From Synechococcus sp. Nb3U1 (GTDB lineage Bacteria; Cyanobacteriota; Cyanobacteriia; Thermostichales; Thermostichaceae), in contig NZ_JAKFYQ010000001.1 of NCBI RefSeq assembly GCF_021533835.1, positions 527,979 through 591,978 on the forward strand: a stretch of 64,000 nucleotides of DNA, read 5' to 3'. Positions 1-10,497 of this stretch are shown here, in pieces; the first letter of the stretch is position 1; the number at the start of each line of letters is the position of its first letter. The notes below the pieces were generated by a model. That model was not told the DNA's origin, ran no database searches, and saw only the letters and a program-made list of their open reading frames with translations. The position numbers and the translations under genes were made by a program.

Positions 1-32
1 CAAAGAGAGCGAGCGGCAGCTGGGTTAAATCC

Positions 33-68
33 TGTTGAGTATTCATGTTGAGTATTCATGAGTATTCA
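33..68. repeat. 13-bp tandem repeat upstream of the methyltransferase
   Basis: Two head-to-tail copies of TGTTGAGTATTCA (33-45 and 46-58) are followed by a shortened 10-base copy TGAGTATTCA (59-68). The array ends 39 bases before the preferred start codon of the methyltransferase gene at 108. It could be replication slippage or a repeated binding site; the sequence does not decide. Confidence 0.8.
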
Positions 69-107
69 GAGTTCGTTACCATAAGCTCCAGAGAAGCAGG
101 GATCCCT

Positions 108-1373
108 ATGCCGGAGCAATCCATCCCCAGTCTGGTTCAGGCTCAGTTCGACGAATTTCCGTACCCGAATGTACCGATTGAGCAGACAGTTACGGATAAT
201 TCCGCCCTTTTTGCCAATAGCATTACCACCGCTCGTTATCTGCGGGAGCGCAAAGTCGTAGATCCGGCGGGCAAACTCATGCTCAATGCTGGCTGTGGTT
301 CCGGCTGGGAAACCCTGGTGCTGGCCACCGCCAACCCTGGTGCCCACTTTGTTGGGGTGGATATTTCGGCGGAATCGATCAAAATGGCCGAGCAACGCTT
401 CCAATTTCACCACATTGATCAAGCCCGCTTTCAGGTGATGGATATCACCGATATGACGGCTCTCGGCGAGCACTTCGATTTCATCGCCTGTAATGATGTG
501 CTCTACCTACTAGACGATCAGGTGGCCGGGCTAAAAGGGATGCGCCAAGTGCTTAAACCCGATGGCATCATCCGCACCAATGTTCATAGCCTTTACCAGC
601 GGCAATTTATTTTTCATATGCAGGATGCTATGGAATTGCTGGGGGTGATGGATGAGCCGGCCTCCAAGGCCGTTCCCATTCTGCGAGAACTGATGGATGC
701 CCTGAACGAGGGTAGCTTTGTCAAAAGCCACTGGAATGGCGATGCCATCAAAACGACCACTGGCATTTTGGCCAACTTCCTGCTCCGGAGTGACAAAGGG
801 TTCACAGTGCCGCAGGTGTTTGAGATGTTGCGCCAAGCCGAGCTGGAGTTCATCAGCATGGTGAATTGGCAAGCCTGGAAGTTGGAACGGGTGCTCAACA
901 AGCCCGTGCCCTATGCCATGCGCCACATCAAAAAGCTCAGTCAAGAAGAGCAACTGCATTTCATTGAGCTGATTTTCCCCAACATGACCCGCCTCATCGA
1001 TTTCTGGTGCGGCCACCCCACCTCCAGCCCCGAACCTTTTACCCAAGAGGAATGGTGGAATGGCTCGGTACAGGCCCATCCTCTGTTGCTGCGGCTCAAT
1101 GCCAGGGCTGCCTTTGAGAATGCCATCCGCGACAATGGCCCTGTCAACATCAACGGCTGGTCAGGGGCAGAAGGGAATATCAGTGTGGATCCTTTCTCGG
1201 TGCGTTGGTTGATCGAGGTCTTTGGGCAGGAACCTGTTCCGGTACAAGCTCTGGTCGCCAAAGCGATGGAGCTGATGGACTGGACTCAAGAGGAAGCCTT
1301 TAGCCAGGTGCTGGCTAACCTCAAGTTTTTGGAGGAGCGCCTTATTTTGTTGCTCAACTCCCCATTGCGTTGA
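108..1373 (+). CDS. Class I SAM-dependent methyltransferase with C-terminal extension
   Basis: Predicted 421-aa protein that transfers a methyl group from S-adenosylmethionine to an unknown acceptor. The glycine-rich SAM loop NAGCGSG lies at about residues 60-66, followed by the acidic strand end GVDIS near 83 and ACNDVLYLL in the motif IV region. The N-terminal motif FDEFPYPN occurs in many cyanobacterial methyltransferases of this type. About 200 residues after the Rossmann fold form a second domain that I do not recognise. A longer reading frame opens upstream, but it runs through the 13-bp tandem repeat, so I start at the ATG at 108, which directly follows a GGGATCCCT motif. Convergent with holB. 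Confidence 0.8.
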   Translation: MPEQSIPSLVQAQFDEFPYPNVPIEQTVTDNSALFANSITTARYLRERKVVDPAGKLMLNAGCGSGWETLVLATANPGAHFVGVDISAESIKMAEQRFQFHHIDQARFQVMDITDMTALGEHFDFIACNDVLYLLDDQVAGLKGMRQVLKPDGIIRTNVHSLYQRQFIFHMQDAMELLGVMDEPASKAVPILRELMDALNEGSFVKSHWNGDAIKTTTGILANFLLRSDKGFTVPQVFEMLRQAELEFISMVNWQAWKLERVLNKPVPYAMRHIKKLSQEEQLHFIELIFPNMTRLIDFWCGHPTSSPEPFTQEEWWNGSVQAHPLLLRLNARAAFENAIRDNGPVNINGWSGAEGNISVDPFSVRWLIEVFGQEPVPVQALVAKAMELMDWTQEEAFSQVLANLKFLEERLILLLNSPLR

Positions 1374-1455
1374 TCCTGTGCCCAGTCAGGACAACCGACG
1401 AGAAGCTGCTCGCCTCGTTTTGCTTCTGTACACAAATTGGCGATGGCTTTGTCCC

Positions 1456-1471
1456 CTCCCACAAGTGGGAG
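1456..1471. terminator. Small inverted repeat between convergent genes
   Basis: CTCCCAC and GTGGGAG (7 bp, perfect complement) face each other across two bases in the 117-bp gap between the ends of the methyltransferase gene (1373) and holB (1491). It is placed where a shared terminator would be, but has no T run on either side, so termination is only a guess. Confidence 0.3.
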
Positions 1472-1490
1472 CGGCTCCCTCATAGCTACC

Positions 1491-2498
1491 CTACGTGCAG
1501 AAACTGAGCCTTGCATCCGAGCCAGCCAAATTAACCTCCCAACTGAGGCGGGGCTGCACAAATTGCAACAGTTGTCGGCGAATGTGCTCTAATTGCTGGA
1601 TTGGTTGACGGGATCCCTGCGCCCAAAAATGCTGCTGTAGATAGTCGATCAACCACAGTTGCGCTGGCACATCCAAATGGGTAGCTACGGCTCTGCCCAA
1701 TTCCAAAGCTTGTGGTAGGGAATGGGGCCAGCGTTTGAGTTCCTGAAGGAGTTCCAGCGGGATCCCTTGCAGTTGCTCGTGGGCTACCAACGCTAATCCA
1801 GGACTGCCCTGGGCCAAAGCGATCAGGTCTGACCTAGGGATCCCTGCCAACTCCTCGTAGCCCAACCCACTCAACACCTGGCCAATCTCTTCTGGACTGA
1901 GGCGGCGAAACGGTACCCTCTGGCACCTGGATAACACTGTCGGCAACAGCGAGGCCGCCTGGGGAGCAATGAGAATGATATGAGCTAAGCCCGGTTCCTC
2001 CAGGGTTTTCAACAACGCATTGGCCGCACTTTCGGCCAAGGTTTCACAGCCCTCCATCACCACCACCGAGCGTTGGGCACGAATCGGTCTACGGGCACAA
2101 AACCGCGCCACAGCCTGGACTTGCTCTAGCCGAATTTGGGGTGGGGAGCGCCATTGCAAGTTTTGCGCTTCTTCCGAGTTAGCCGCCACGAGACGGCCTT
2201 GATGCAAATAGGAGGGACTCACCCAATGCAGGTCGGGATGATTATCCGCCAGCAACCAGTGACAACTGGAGCACTGCCCACAAGGGATCCCTGAGCTGGA
2301 CTCGCACAGGAGCGCCTGGGCGAACCAACGGGCCAGCAAACTTCGCCCCACCCCTTGTGGCCCGAAAAAGCAATAGGCGGAGGTCACCCGGCCTTTCTGT
2401 AGGGCTGCCATCAGCAAATGTGTCGCCATCTCTTGCCCAACGATGTGGGCTGGCGGCAAGACCCTCGCAGAAGCTATCGACTGGACGACCTCAGGCAT
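1491..2498 (-). CDS. holB: DNA polymerase III delta-prime subunit
   Basis: Clamp-loader subunit, 335 aa, AAA+ family. The N-terminal HIVGQE box is followed by a Walker A-like GPQGVGRS at about residues 45-53, with Arg in place of the usual Lys, as is common in delta-prime proteins that do not hydrolyse ATP. Four cysteines at about 65, 73, 76 and 79 (C-x7-C-x2-C-x2-C) form the zinc module, and the SRC motif appears as LSRCQRV. The reading frame stays open further upstream, but I start at the ATG at 2498 because it overlaps the 3' end of pyrR by 8 bp, typical of translational coupling, and gives the expected N-terminus. DnaX is the alternative but would be much longer. Confidence 0.88.
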   Translation of the reverse strand: MPEVVQSIASARVLPPAHIVGQEMATHLLMAALQKGRVTSAYCFFGPQGVGRSLLARWFAQALLCESSSGIPCGQCSSCHWLLADNHPDLHWVSPSYLHQGRLVAANSEEAQNLQWRSPPQIRLEQVQAVARFCARRPIRAQRSVVVMEGCETLAESAANALLKTLEEPGLAHIILIAPQAASLLPTVLSRCQRVPFRRLSPEEIGQVLSGLGYEELAGIPRSDLIALAQGSPGLALVAHEQLQGIPLELLQELKRWPHSLPQALELGRAVATHLDVPAQLWLIDYLQQHFWAQGSRQPIQQLEHIRRQLLQFVQPRLSWEVNLAGSDARLSFCT

Positions 2499-3048
2499 AG
2501 GAGTGAGAGTTCTCCTGATCTGGGGCACACAGCAACACCCGCTCCTCGGCATCCGTTTCCAGCAGGTGCACCCGCACAATTTGCTCCGGCTCTGTTGATA
2601 ACTGCTGGCCACAGTAGTCCGGTTGAATCGGAAACTGCCGATGACCACGGTCGATCAGCACAGCCAATCGTACCCGCTCCGGTCGTCCGAAATGGTTCAG
2701 GGCTTCCAAAGCCGCCCGAATCGTACGTCCTCGAAAAATGACATCATCCACCAGCACCACCTCTTTGCCGGTCAGATCACGGGGCATCTCGCTACGGTCT
2801 GGGGTGCGCAACCCGCCACTGCCCAAATCATCCCGAAAGAAGGTGATGTCCAATTCCCCCACCTGGGGTGGGATCCCAAACCGAGCGGCCATCTGATCCC
2901 GCAACCGATAGGCCAAAGGAACCCCGCGGGTGCGAATCCCGATTAAAGCCAGCCGTTCCAAGTGAGGATGATCCGCCCCAATCTCGTCGGCTAGCTGAGC
3001 GATTAACTGCGCCAAGTGGTTTGCATCGAGGATCTCAACCTTGGACAT
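2491..3048 (-). CDS. pyrR: PyrR: pyrimidine regulator / uracil phosphoribosyltransferase
   Basis: A 185-aa type I phosphoribosyltransferase of the PyrR family. The PRPP-binding loop [16 protein letters not shown] lies at about residues 98-113. The flanking [14 protein letters not shown] and [11 protein letters not shown] motifs are typical PyrR signatures. In Gram-positive bacteria PyrR attenuates pyr mRNA; in cyanobacteria the regulatory role is less certain and it may act mainly as a UPRT. The start codon is immediately preceded by GGGATCC, so the HIP-like motif occupies the ribosome-binding region. It is followed by holB with an 8-bp overlap. Confidence 0.93.
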   Translation of the reverse strand: MSKVEILDANHLAQLIAQLADEIGADHPHLERLALIGIRTRGVPLAYRLRDQMAARFGIPPQVGELDITFFRDDLGSGGLRTPDRSEMPRDLTGKEVVLVDDVIFRGRTIRAALEALNHFGRPERVRLAVLIDRGHRQFPIQPDYCGQQLSTEPEQIVRVHLLETDAEERVLLCAPDQENSHSYA

Positions 3049-3168
3049 GGATCCCTACTGCCCTCGCGGATTCAGCCTGATAAAAGGCCAAGATAGCCCA
3101 ATCTGCGAGCGGGATCCCCATCCGGTAGGATAAAAGCAATCCCCACGGTATCGATAGGTTAGGGATCC

Positions 3169-3702
3169 ATGATGTTTGCTGCCCTGTCCACGTTGTTTCT
3201 GACGAGAACTGCTCCGCTGGCCCGCTTCTGCCGGGGTGTCTTGGTCTTCGCGTTGATGATCGGCCTGTTGATAACCCTGTTCGACTCCCCAGCCCAGGCG
3301 GAAGACTACACCAAACGGGATCTGCAGGGGATGAGTTTTGCGGGGCGAGACCTGACCGGCTCCAAATTTCTCAAGGCCAACCTGCGCCAAAGCGACCTCA
3401 ATCACGTCAAGGCTGCGGGGGTGAATTTGTTTGGGGCCAACCTGAGCAAAGCCAACTTACAGGGGGCGGATCTGCGCAGCGCTACCTTGGATATGGCCAA
3501 CTTGCAAGGGGCAGACTTGCGAGAAGCGCAACTGCAAGACAGCATGATGTGGCTGGCTCGGGTGGATGGGATCCAAATTGAAGGGGCGGACTTCACCAAT
3601 GTGTTGGTGCGGCAAGATGCCCTCGCTATTCTCTGCGAACGGGCGACAGGCGTTAACCCCGTGACGGGGCGGGCCACCCGCGATACCCTCGAATGTGAGT
3701 GA
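3169..3702 (+). CDS. Exported pentapeptide-repeat protein (thylakoid-lumen type)
   Basis: A 177-aa protein with a long hydrophobic signal (residues about 21-40) and a plausible signal peptidase site after PAQA at 44, so it should act in the lumen or periplasm. Residues about 50-125 are tandem A(D/N)LXX pentapeptides, which fold as a right-handed quadrilateral beta-helix. The C-terminal tail has two cysteines (ILCERATG and the ending LECE) that could form a disulfide. The layout resembles the lumenal pentapeptide proteins of cyanobacteria and plant chloroplasts (the TL15/TL17 type), whose role is unsettled. The ATG at 3169 directly abuts GGGATCC and is followed by a second ATG. Confidence 0.82.
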   Translation: MMFAALSTLFLTRTAPLARFCRGVLVFALMIGLLITLFDSPAQAEDYTKRDLQGMSFAGRDLTGSKFLKANLRQSDLNHVKAAGVNLFGANLSKANLQGADLRSATLDMANLQGADLREAQLQDSMMWLARVDGIQIEGADFTNVLVRQDALAILCERATGVNPVTGRATRDTLECE

Positions 3703-3763
3703 AGTCCAAAAGAAGGCTCCCCTGGGATAGGGATCCCTCGGGAAGTCGGATTTTCAAACTGGC

Positions 3764-4513
3764 TCAGGAGCTAGGGGCCGCCGCCTCAGAACGAGTCGGC
3801 TTACGCTGAAACTGACTTTTCAGGGAATTCCAGGTTAAGCGAGCCATGGACAACAGCCAATTTCCTTCCAATTCCTTAAACAAATCCATATTCAGCTTGA
3901 AGGCATAGTTGGCTTCCGCCACGATGCGGTCGATGGTGACTTGATCCAGCCCCAGAGCATCCATCTGAGCACGGTAACGCTGCTTGAACTTGCCTTCGTG
4001 GGGGATCTGCTCGAAATCGTAAAAAGCTGTCCCTTCCCCTTCCGGCAAGCCCATGGCCTGCCGCGCAATTTTCTTGAGGATTTGGCCACCGGATAGATCG
4101 CCGATATAGCGGGTGTAGGCATGGGCCACCAGCAACACAGGATCGTTCTTGGCGATCTCCCGAATCCGATCCACATAAACCTGGCAGGCAGGAGAAGGCT
4201 GCACCGTTGAGCGCCAGTTAGGGCCGACAAAATAGGTCAAATCTTGCTCAATGCTGGCCTTGCGCCAAAGCTCTGGATAGTAAAGCTTGCCCACCAACGG
4301 ATGTTCCCGCAGTTGCATAAACCCTTCCTCCAAAGCGCCATAGACAAAGTAGAAATTGCCCACATAGCGGCTGTAGGCGCGCTTATCCACCACTCCTTTC
4401 AGGAAACACTTGATAAAGCCAACATTTTCCGCCATCGTGTGGGACTGCTTCGTGCCCTCACGCAGTTGTACCGACAAACGGTTATTGGAACTGTTGTTGG
4501 AACTTTGACTCAC
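3764..4513 (-). CDS. ho1: Heme oxygenase (biliverdin-forming)
   Basis: A 249-aa heme oxygenase that opens heme to biliverdin IX-alpha, iron and CO using reduced ferredoxin, the first step toward phycobilins. The proximal heme ligand is His25 in KQSHTMAEN, and the distal-helix motif GDLSGGQ lies at about 138-144. The N-terminus starts with an unusual Ser/Asn-rich stretch before the conserved LREGTK motif. The C-terminus is soluble, with no membrane anchor, as in other cyanobacterial HO1 proteins. No bilin reductase gene is adjacent. Confidence 0.95.
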   Translation of the reverse strand: MSQSSNNSSNNRLSVQLREGTKQSHTMAENVGFIKCFLKGVVDKRAYSRYVGNFYFVYGALEEGFMQLREHPLVGKLYYPELWRKASIEQDLTYFVGPNWRSTVQPSPACQVYVDRIREIAKNDPVLLVAHAYTRYIGDLSGGQILKKIARQAMGLPEGEGTAFYDFEQIPHEGKFKQRYRAQMDALGLDQVTIDRIVAEANYAFKLNMDLFKELEGNWLLSMARLTWNSLKSQFQRKPTRSEAAAPSS

Positions 4514-5014
4514 AAAACCCTCCTAGCAAACCATGTCTCTATCATCCGAAAGGTTTCCTCAGCCTGAGAAGCTTTGTAAACCTATGCCTTTCCCTTCTCA
4601 TCTGGATCGACGCCACATCCTGCCGATATGGACTGTATCGACACCGTGCATCCCACGACAAAGTTGATCAAGCCACTTGCGCCGACAAACTCAGCCCGCG
4701 GCTCAGTCTGTCAGCCCACCCACCCCCTCAGATCTCCAGTCAGCAACCCAAAGCAGGTGAGCGAATGGTCAATGACTAGAATAATTCCGCTGAGTGTGAA
4801 TGGATATTAACAATCCTTAAGGCGGGCGGGGAGTATTAGCCCCTATCCAGGCCAAAACAGGGATCCCAGGCGGTTTTGCCAAAATTCTCTCCCTCAGAAC
4901 GGAGGATGTCTTGGTCGCCACCGCGCCCGCGCCTTTGTAACGTTCGTTGACGCTCTTCGGATAGATTTCTATAATAAAAGACCTGACTGCAGCGCGATCC
5001 CTCCTAAGCAACGC
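4514..5014. other. Noncoding region between ho1 and rpoB
   Basis: A 501-bp divergent intergenic region. The rightmost part holds a consensus promoter for rpoB. Upstream of that I see AT-rich runs near 4780-4820 but no convincing gene, RNA or repeat. It should also carry the ho1 promoter, which I could not place. Confidence 0.6.
4947..4975 (+). promoter_or_regulatory. Sigma70-type promoter of the rpoB operon
   Basis: TTGACG (4947-4952) and TATAAT (4970-4975) are separated by exactly 17 bp, close to the bacterial consensus. Transcription would start near 4982, leaving a leader of only about 33 nt before the rpoB ATG at 5015. No other promoter of this quality was seen between here and the end of rpoC2. 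Confidence 0.75.
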
Positions 5015-8000
5015 ATGACACAATTAGTTCAACTTCCTTCCGCTCCTACCTTTCCTGACCTGGTAGAGATTCAGCGGGAGAGTTTTTTATGGTTTTTGAG
5101 AGAAGGGTTTGAAGAGGAACTCCTCAGTTTTTCCCCTATCGTCGACTATACTGGCAAATTGGAACTGCATTTTTTGCCGGAGTTCCGCCTTGGGGATCCC
5201 TCCAAAGGCTACAAGATCAACCAGCCCCGCTACGACCCCGACGAAGCCAAGCGGCGCGACGCCACCTACCAAGCGCAGCTGCGCGTGCCCACCCGTCTGA
5301 TTAACAAAGAGACGGGCGAGATCAAAGACATGGACGTCTTCATTGGCGAACTGCCCTTGATGACGGATCGCGGTACCTTCATCATCAACGGTGCCGAACG
5401 GGTGATCGTCAACCAGATCGTCCGTAGCCCCGGTGTCTACTACAAGTCCGATTTGGACAAAAACGGTCGCCGCACCTACAGTGCCAGCCTCATCCCCAAC
5501 CGGGGCGCTTGGCTGAAATTCGAGACCGACAAAAACAGCTTGGTTTGGGTGCGCATCGACAAAACCCGTAAGCTCTCGGCGGCTGTTCTGCTCAAAGCCC
5601 TCGGCCTCAGCGATTCCGAAATCTACGATGGCCTGCGCCACCCCGAATATTTCCAAAAAACCATGGAAAAAGAGGGGCACTACAGCGAAGAAGAAGCCCT
5701 GATGGAGCTCTACCGCAAGTTGCGTCCCGGTGAACCTCCCACCGTATCGGGGGGGCAACAGTTGCTAGAATCTCGCTTCTTTGATCCAAAACGCTACGAC
5801 TTAGGCCGGGTCGGTCGCTACAAGCTGAACAAGAAGCTGAACCTGAGCGTGCCGGAAAATGTGCGGGTACTCACCATCCCTGACATTTTGGCCGTCATCG
5901 ACTACCTGATCAACCTGGAGTACGACATCGGTCATGTGGACGACATCGACCACTTGGGCAACCGCCGGGTGCGCTCCGTAGGCGAGTTGCTACAAAACCA
6001 AGTGCGGGTCGGCCTCAACCGTTTGGAGCGGATCATTCGGGAACGGATGACAGTATCAGAGTCGGAGAACCTCACCCCAGCCTCCTTGGTCAACCCCAAG
6101 CCCTTGGTCGCTGCCATCAAAGAGTTCTTCGGCTCCAGCCAGCTCTCCCAGTTCATGGATCAGACCAATCCCCTGGCAGAGCTGACCCACAAGCGACGGC
6201 TCTCGGCGCTGGGTCCTGGTGGCTTGAGTCGGGAACGAGCCGGCTTTGCGGTGCGGGATATTCACCCCAGCCACTACGGTCGCATTTGCCCGATCGAAAC
6301 CCCAGAAGGCCCCAACGCCGGTTTGATCGGATCCCTGGCCACCCATGCCCGCGTCAACCAGTATGGCTTTGTGGAGAGCCCCTACTACCGCGTCGAGAAT
6401 GGCCTGGTGCGCAAAGACCTGGGTATGGTCTACCTCACCGCCGATGAGGAAGACGAATATCGGGTGGCACCCGGAGATGTGCCCCTAGATCGAGAGGGCC
6501 GTATCACCGGAGACTTGGTGCCCGTTCGCTATCGCCAGGAATTCACCACCGCCCATCCGACGGAAGTGCATTATGTGCAGGTGGCGCCGGTACAGGTGAT
6601 CTCGGTGGCCACTTCCTTGATCCCCTTCCTGGAGCACGACGATGCCAACCGGGCCCTGATGGGGGCAAACATGCAGCGACAGGCGGTGCCTCTCCTAAAA
6701 CCGGATCGGCCCTACGTTGGTACCGGATTGGAAGCCCAAGCAGCCCGAGACTCCGGCATGGTGGTGGTGTCGCGCACCAATGGCGTGGTGGTGAATGTTT
6801 CCGCCGATGAGGTGGTGATCCGTCCTGACAACGACGGGGATCCGATCCTCTACCGTTTACAAAAGTACCAGCGCTCCAACCAAGATACCTGTCTCAATCA
6901 GCGTCCCTTGGTCAAAGCTGGGGATCGCGTCGTTGCTGGTCAGGTGCTGGCCGATGGCCCTGCCACAGAAGGGGGTGAACTGGCGCTGGGGCAAAACGTC
7001 CTGGTGGCCTACATGCCCTGGGAGGGCTACAACTACGAAGATGCCATCCTGATCAACGAGCGGTTGGTCTACGACGATGTCTTTACCTCGGTACACATTG
7101 AAAAGCACGAGATCGAAGCCCGACAAACCAAGCTAGGCCCGGAAGAGATCACCCGCGAGATCCCTAACGTAGGGGAAGATGCCCTACGCAACCTGGATGA
7201 GAACGGCATCGTGCGCGTCGGGGCCTGGGTGGAATCTGGGGATATCTTGGTGGGCAAAGTCACCCCGAAAGGGGAATCGGATCAACCGCCGGAAGAGCGC
7301 CTGTTGCGGGCCATCTTCGGGGAAAAAGCCCGCGATGTGCGGGACAACTCCCTGCGGGTGCCGAATGGCGAGCGCGGTCGAGTGGTGGACGTGCGCATCT
7401 TTACCCGTGAACAGGGGGATGAGCTACCGCCTGGGGCCAACATGGTGGTGCGGGTCTATATCGCCCTGAAACGCAAGATCCAAGTGGGAGATAAGATCGC
7501 CGGTCGCCATGGCAACAAAGGCATCATCTCTCGCATCTTGCCCGGTGAGGATATGCCTTATCTGGCGGATGGTACGCCAGTGGATGTGGTGCTGAACCCG
7601 CTGGGGGTGCCCTCCCGGATGAATGTGGGCCAGGTGTTTGAGTGCTTGCTGGGCTGGGCAGCCGAAAACTTAGGGGTGCGTTTCAAGTTGATGCCCTTTG
7701 ACGAAATGCACGGCCTGGAGGCCTCACGCCTGACAGTGGAGGCCAAGTTGGAGGAGGCGAAAGCGAAAACAGGGCGGGATTGGATCTTTAACCCAGAAGG
7801 GAAGCACCGCGGCAAAGTACAGGTATTCGATGGCCGCACGGGTGAACCCTTCGACCAGCCCGTCACGGTGGGCCGCGCCTACATGTTGAAGTTGGTGCAT
7901 TTGGTGGATGACAAGATCCACGCCCGCTCCACCGGCCCCTACTCTCTGGTGACGCAGCAGCCCCTAGGTGGTAAGGCTCAGCAGGGCGGACAGCGCTTTG

Positions 8001-8410
8001 GGGAAATGGAAGTGTGGGCTTTGGAGGCTTTCGGAGCCGCTTACATCCTGCAGGAGTTGCTCACGGTCAAGTCGGACGATATGGTCGGTCGCAATGAGGC
8101 CCTCAACGCCATTGTCAAAGGCAAGCCGATCCCTCGCCCGGGTACACCGGAATCCTTCAAGGTGTTGGTGCGGGAATTGCAGTCCCTCTGCCTAGATGTG
8201 TCAGTACACAAGGTGGAAGTGGATAGTGAAGGGCAAACCCGCGATTTGGAGGCGGATCTGATGGCGGATGTGTCCAGTCGCCATACTCCCTCACGGCCTA
8301 CCTATGAATCTGTTACGTCAGATGACCTCTCCCCCGCGGCGGCGGCCTACACCTTCGCCAGTCGCAGCCATGAGGATGAAGACGACGGAGAGGATGAGGA
8401 CGACTTTTAA
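5015..8410 (+). CDS. rpoB: RNA polymerase beta subunit
   Basis: A 1131-aa beta subunit of the core enzyme. The opening [15 protein letters not shown], the RPG/Rif-region motif [18 protein letters not shown] (near residue 380) and [11 protein letters not shown] (near 830) are diagnostic. The protein ends in a strongly acidic tail ([13 protein letters not shown]). It is the first gene of the rpoB-rpoC1-rpoC2 operon. The upstream sequence CTCCTAAG has no good Shine-Dalgarno match. Confidence 0.98.
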   Translation: MTQLVQLPSAPTFPDLVEIQRESFLWFLREGFEEELLSFSPIVDYTGKLELHFLPEFRLGDPSKGYKINQPRYDPDEAKRRDATYQAQLRVPTRLINKETGEIKDMDVFIGELPLMTDRGTFIINGAERVIVNQIVRSPGVYYKSDLDKNGRRTYSASLIPNRGAWLKFETDKNSLVWVRIDKTRKLSAAVLLKALGLSDSEIYDGLRHPEYFQKTMEKEGHYSEEEALMELYRKLRPGEPPTVSGGQQLLESRFFDPKRYDLGRVGRYKLNKKLNLSVPENVRVLTIPDILAVIDYLINLEYDIGHVDDIDHLGNRRVRSVGELLQNQVRVGLNRLERIIRERMTVSESENLTPASLVNPKPLVAAIKEFFGSSQLSQFMDQTNPLAELTHKRRLSALGPGGLSRERAGFAVRDIHPSHYGRICPIETPEGPNAGLIGSLATHARVNQYGFVESPYYRVENGLVRKDLGMVYLTADEEDEYRVAPGDVPLDREGRITGDLVPVRYRQEFTTAHPTEVHYVQVAPVQVISVATSLIPFLEHDDANRALMGANMQRQAVPLLKPDRPYVGTGLEAQAARDSGMVVVSRTNGVVVNVSADEVVIRPDNDGDPILYRLQKYQRSNQDTCLNQRPLVKAGDRVVAGQVLADGPATEGGELALGQNVLVAYMPWEGYNYEDAILINERLVYDDVFTSVHIEKHEIEARQTKLGPEEITREIPNVGEDALRNLDENGIVRVGAWVESGDILVGKVTPKGESDQPPEERLLRAIFGEKARDVRDNSLRVPNGERGRVVDVRIFTREQGDELPPGANMVVRVYIALKRKIQVGDKIAGRHGNKGIISRILPGEDMPYLADGTPVDVVLNPLGVPSRMNVGQVFECLLGWAAENLGVRFKLMPFDEMHGLEASRLTVEAKLEEAKAKTGRDWIFNPEGKHRGKVQVFDGRTGEPFDQPVTVGRAYMLKLVHLVDDKIHARSTGPYSLVTQQPLGGKAQQGGQRFGEMEVWALEAFGAAYILQELLTVKSDDMVGRNEALNAIVKGKPIPRPGTPESFKVLVRELQSLCLDVSVHKVEVDSEGQTRDLEADLMADVSSRHTPSRPTYESVTSDDLSPAAAAYTFASRSHEDEDDGEDEDDF

Positions 8411-8448
8411 GCGCATGTGAAGAAACGGGTTGGGAGCCCGTCCAGACT

Positions 8449-8475
8449 AGGGGTGGCATTGCATTGGTCACCCCT
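8449..8475 (+). promoter_or_regulatory. Hairpin in the rpoB-rpoC1 spacer
   Basis: AGGGGTG (8449-8455) and CACCCCT (8469-8475) are perfect complements around a 13-nt loop. The element sits in the middle of the 117-nt gap between rpoB and rpoC1. There is no T run, so it is more likely an RNA-processing, stability or translational element than a terminator. A weaker stem ACGGG/CCCGT lies just upstream. Confidence 0.45.
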
Positions 8476-8527
8476 GTAGATCCATCAGATCAGGTGCAAG
8501 GGCACAGCAAGTCAGGAGCGAACAGCG

Positions 8528-10411
8528 ATGGCGAGAACAGAGCAGCGTTTTGATTACGTCAAAATTGGGTTGGCCTCTCCCGACCGGATTATGGAGTGGG
8601 GCCAGCGCACGCTACCCAATGGCCAGTTGGTGGGGGAAGTCACCAAGCCGGAGACCATCAACTATCGCACCCTCAAGCCGGAGATGGATGGCCTCTTTTG
8701 CGAGCGCATTTTCGGGCCCGCCAAGGACTGGGAATGCCACTGTGGCAAGTACAAACGGGTACGGCATAGGGGCATTGTCTGTGAGCGTTGCGGGGTGGAG
8801 GTAACCGAGTCACGGGTACGGCGCCACCGCATGGGCTACATCAAGTTAGCGGCTCCTGTCACCCATGTTTGGTATTTGAAAGGGATCCCCAGCCACATTG
8901 CTACCCTACTGGATATGCCGCTGCGGGATGTGGAGCAGGTGGTCTATTTCAACGCCTACGTGGTGGTGGATCCGGGCAATGCCCAAAACCTCTCCTACAA
9001 GCAACTGCTCACGGAAGACCAATTCCTCGAGATCGAGGATCAGATGTACGAAGAGGGATCCGAGCTGCAACTGCCGGATCACTGGGCCATGATCGGAGCC
9101 GAGGCCATCGAACGTCTATTGATGGACATCGATCTGGAAAAAGAAGCCGAGCAGTTGCGGGAGGAAATTGCCAGTGCCCGCGGCCAAAAGCGAGCTCGCC
9201 TGATTAAGCGGCTGCGGGTGATCGACAACTTCATCGCCACGGGATCCCGGCCTGAGTGGATGGTGTTGCAGGTGATCCCGGTCATTCCACCGGATCTGCG
9301 CCCGATGGTGCAGTTGGATGGGGGTCGTTTCGCCACCAGCGACCTGAATGATCTCTATCGCCGTGTCATCAACCGCAACAACCGTCTGGCTCGCCTGCAG
9401 GAGATTCTTGCCCCCGAGATCATCGTCCGTAACGAGAAGCGCATGTTGCAGGAGGCGGTGGATGCCCTGATCGACAATGGCCGTCGTGGACGCACTGTGG
9501 TGGGAGCCAACAACCGTCCCCTCAAATCGCTATCGGACATCATCGAAGGCAAGCAGGGGCGCTTTCGGCAAAACCTACTGGGCAAACGGGTGGACTACTC
9601 TGGGCGTTCGGTGATCGTGGTCGGCCCCAGCCTGCGCATGAACCAGTGCGGCTTACCCAAGGAGATGGCGATCGAGCTGTTTCAGCCCTTCGTCATTCAT
9701 AAGCTGATCAAACGGGGCATTGTCAACAACATCAAGGCTGCCAAAAAGCTGATCCAAAGCAACGACCCACAGATTTGGGATGTGCTGGAGGAGGTGATCG
9801 ACGGCCACCCTGTGTTGCTCAATCGGGCCCCAACTTTGCACCGCCTCGGCATCCAAGCCTTTGAGCCCATTTTGGTGGAAGGTCGAGCTATTCAGTTGCA
9901 CCCGCTGGTGTGTCCGGCTTTTAACGCCGATTTTGACGGCGACCAGATGGCCGTGCATGTTCCTCTCTCGCTGGAATCCCAAGCCGAGGCACGCTTGCTG
10001 ATGTTGGCTACCAACAACATCCTCTCCCCCGCCACCGGCACCCCGATCATCACCCCCAGCCAAGATATGGTTTTGGGCTGCTACTATCTGACTGCCGACA
10101 ACCCACAACAGCCCCTGAATGGGGAGCGCTACTTCTCCAGCCTTGAGGATGCCCTGATTGCCTACGACCGTGGTGCTGTGGATCTACATGCCAAAGTTTG
10201 GGTACGCTACAACGGCCCGATGGAACTAGGCAAAGGAGAAAAAGAGTCCGAGCCGGAAATTATGGAGGAACCTGGCGGCATTCGAGTCAAGGTCACCAAT
10301 TACCGGCGCATCCGCGAAGATCGCGATGGCAACATCCTTAGCCAGTACATTCGCACCACCCCAGGCCGGATCATCTTCAACAAAATCGTGCAGGAAGCCC
10401 TTTCCACCTAA
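8528..10411 (+). CDS. rpoC1: RNA polymerase gamma subunit (beta-prime N-terminal part)
   Basis: A 627-aa protein equal to the N-terminal half of bacterial beta-prime; the split into RpoC1 and RpoC2 is a cyanobacterial and plastid hallmark. The zinc-binding cysteines are in CHCGKYKR and CERCGVEV (about residues 70-95). The catalytic Mg-binding motif [12 protein letters not shown] begins at about residue 466. Transcribed after rpoB and before rpoC2; the next gap is 86 bp. Confidence 0.98.
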   Translation: MARTEQRFDYVKIGLASPDRIMEWGQRTLPNGQLVGEVTKPETINYRTLKPEMDGLFCERIFGPAKDWECHCGKYKRVRHRGIVCERCGVEVTESRVRRHRMGYIKLAAPVTHVWYLKGIPSHIATLLDMPLRDVEQVVYFNAYVVVDPGNAQNLSYKQLLTEDQFLEIEDQMYEEGSELQLPDHWAMIGAEAIERLLMDIDLEKEAEQLREEIASARGQKRARLIKRLRVIDNFIATGSRPEWMVLQVIPVIPPDLRPMVQLDGGRFATSDLNDLYRRVINRNNRLARLQEILAPEIIVRNEKRMLQEAVDALIDNGRRGRTVVGANNRPLKSLSDIIEGKQGRFRQNLLGKRVDYSGRSVIVVGPSLRMNQCGLPKEMAIELFQPFVIHKLIKRGIVNNIKAAKKLIQSNDPQIWDVLEEVIDGHPVLLNRAPTLHRLGIQAFEPILVEGRAIQLHPLVCPAFNADFDGDQMAVHVPLSLESQAEARLLMLATNNILSPATGTPIITPSQDMVLGCYYLTADNPQQPLNGERYFSSLEDALIAYDRGAVDLHAKVWVRYNGPMELGKGEKESEPEIMEEPGGIRVKVTNYRRIREDRDGNILSQYIRTTPGRIIFNKIVQEALST

Positions 10412-10497
10412 CCGCAACCCAGTGAGGTAGGAGACGGGATCCCTTCTGTCACTGCTTGGCCCTATTGCCACCATCATTCAGCCATCATCGAGGAATC

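Noticed and set aside
1374..1490. tRNA or structured RNA in the gap after the methyltransferase
   Set aside because: Only a short inverted repeat; no cloverleaf or TTCGA-type T loop.
2418..2946. Plus-strand open frames across holB and pyrR
   Set aside because: Antisense to two recognised genes, with low-complexity, non-protein-like composition.
5087..5758. 223-codon open frame on the minus strand
   Set aside because: It lies entirely within rpoB, whose sequence is unmistakable; the frame is a by-product of biased codon use.
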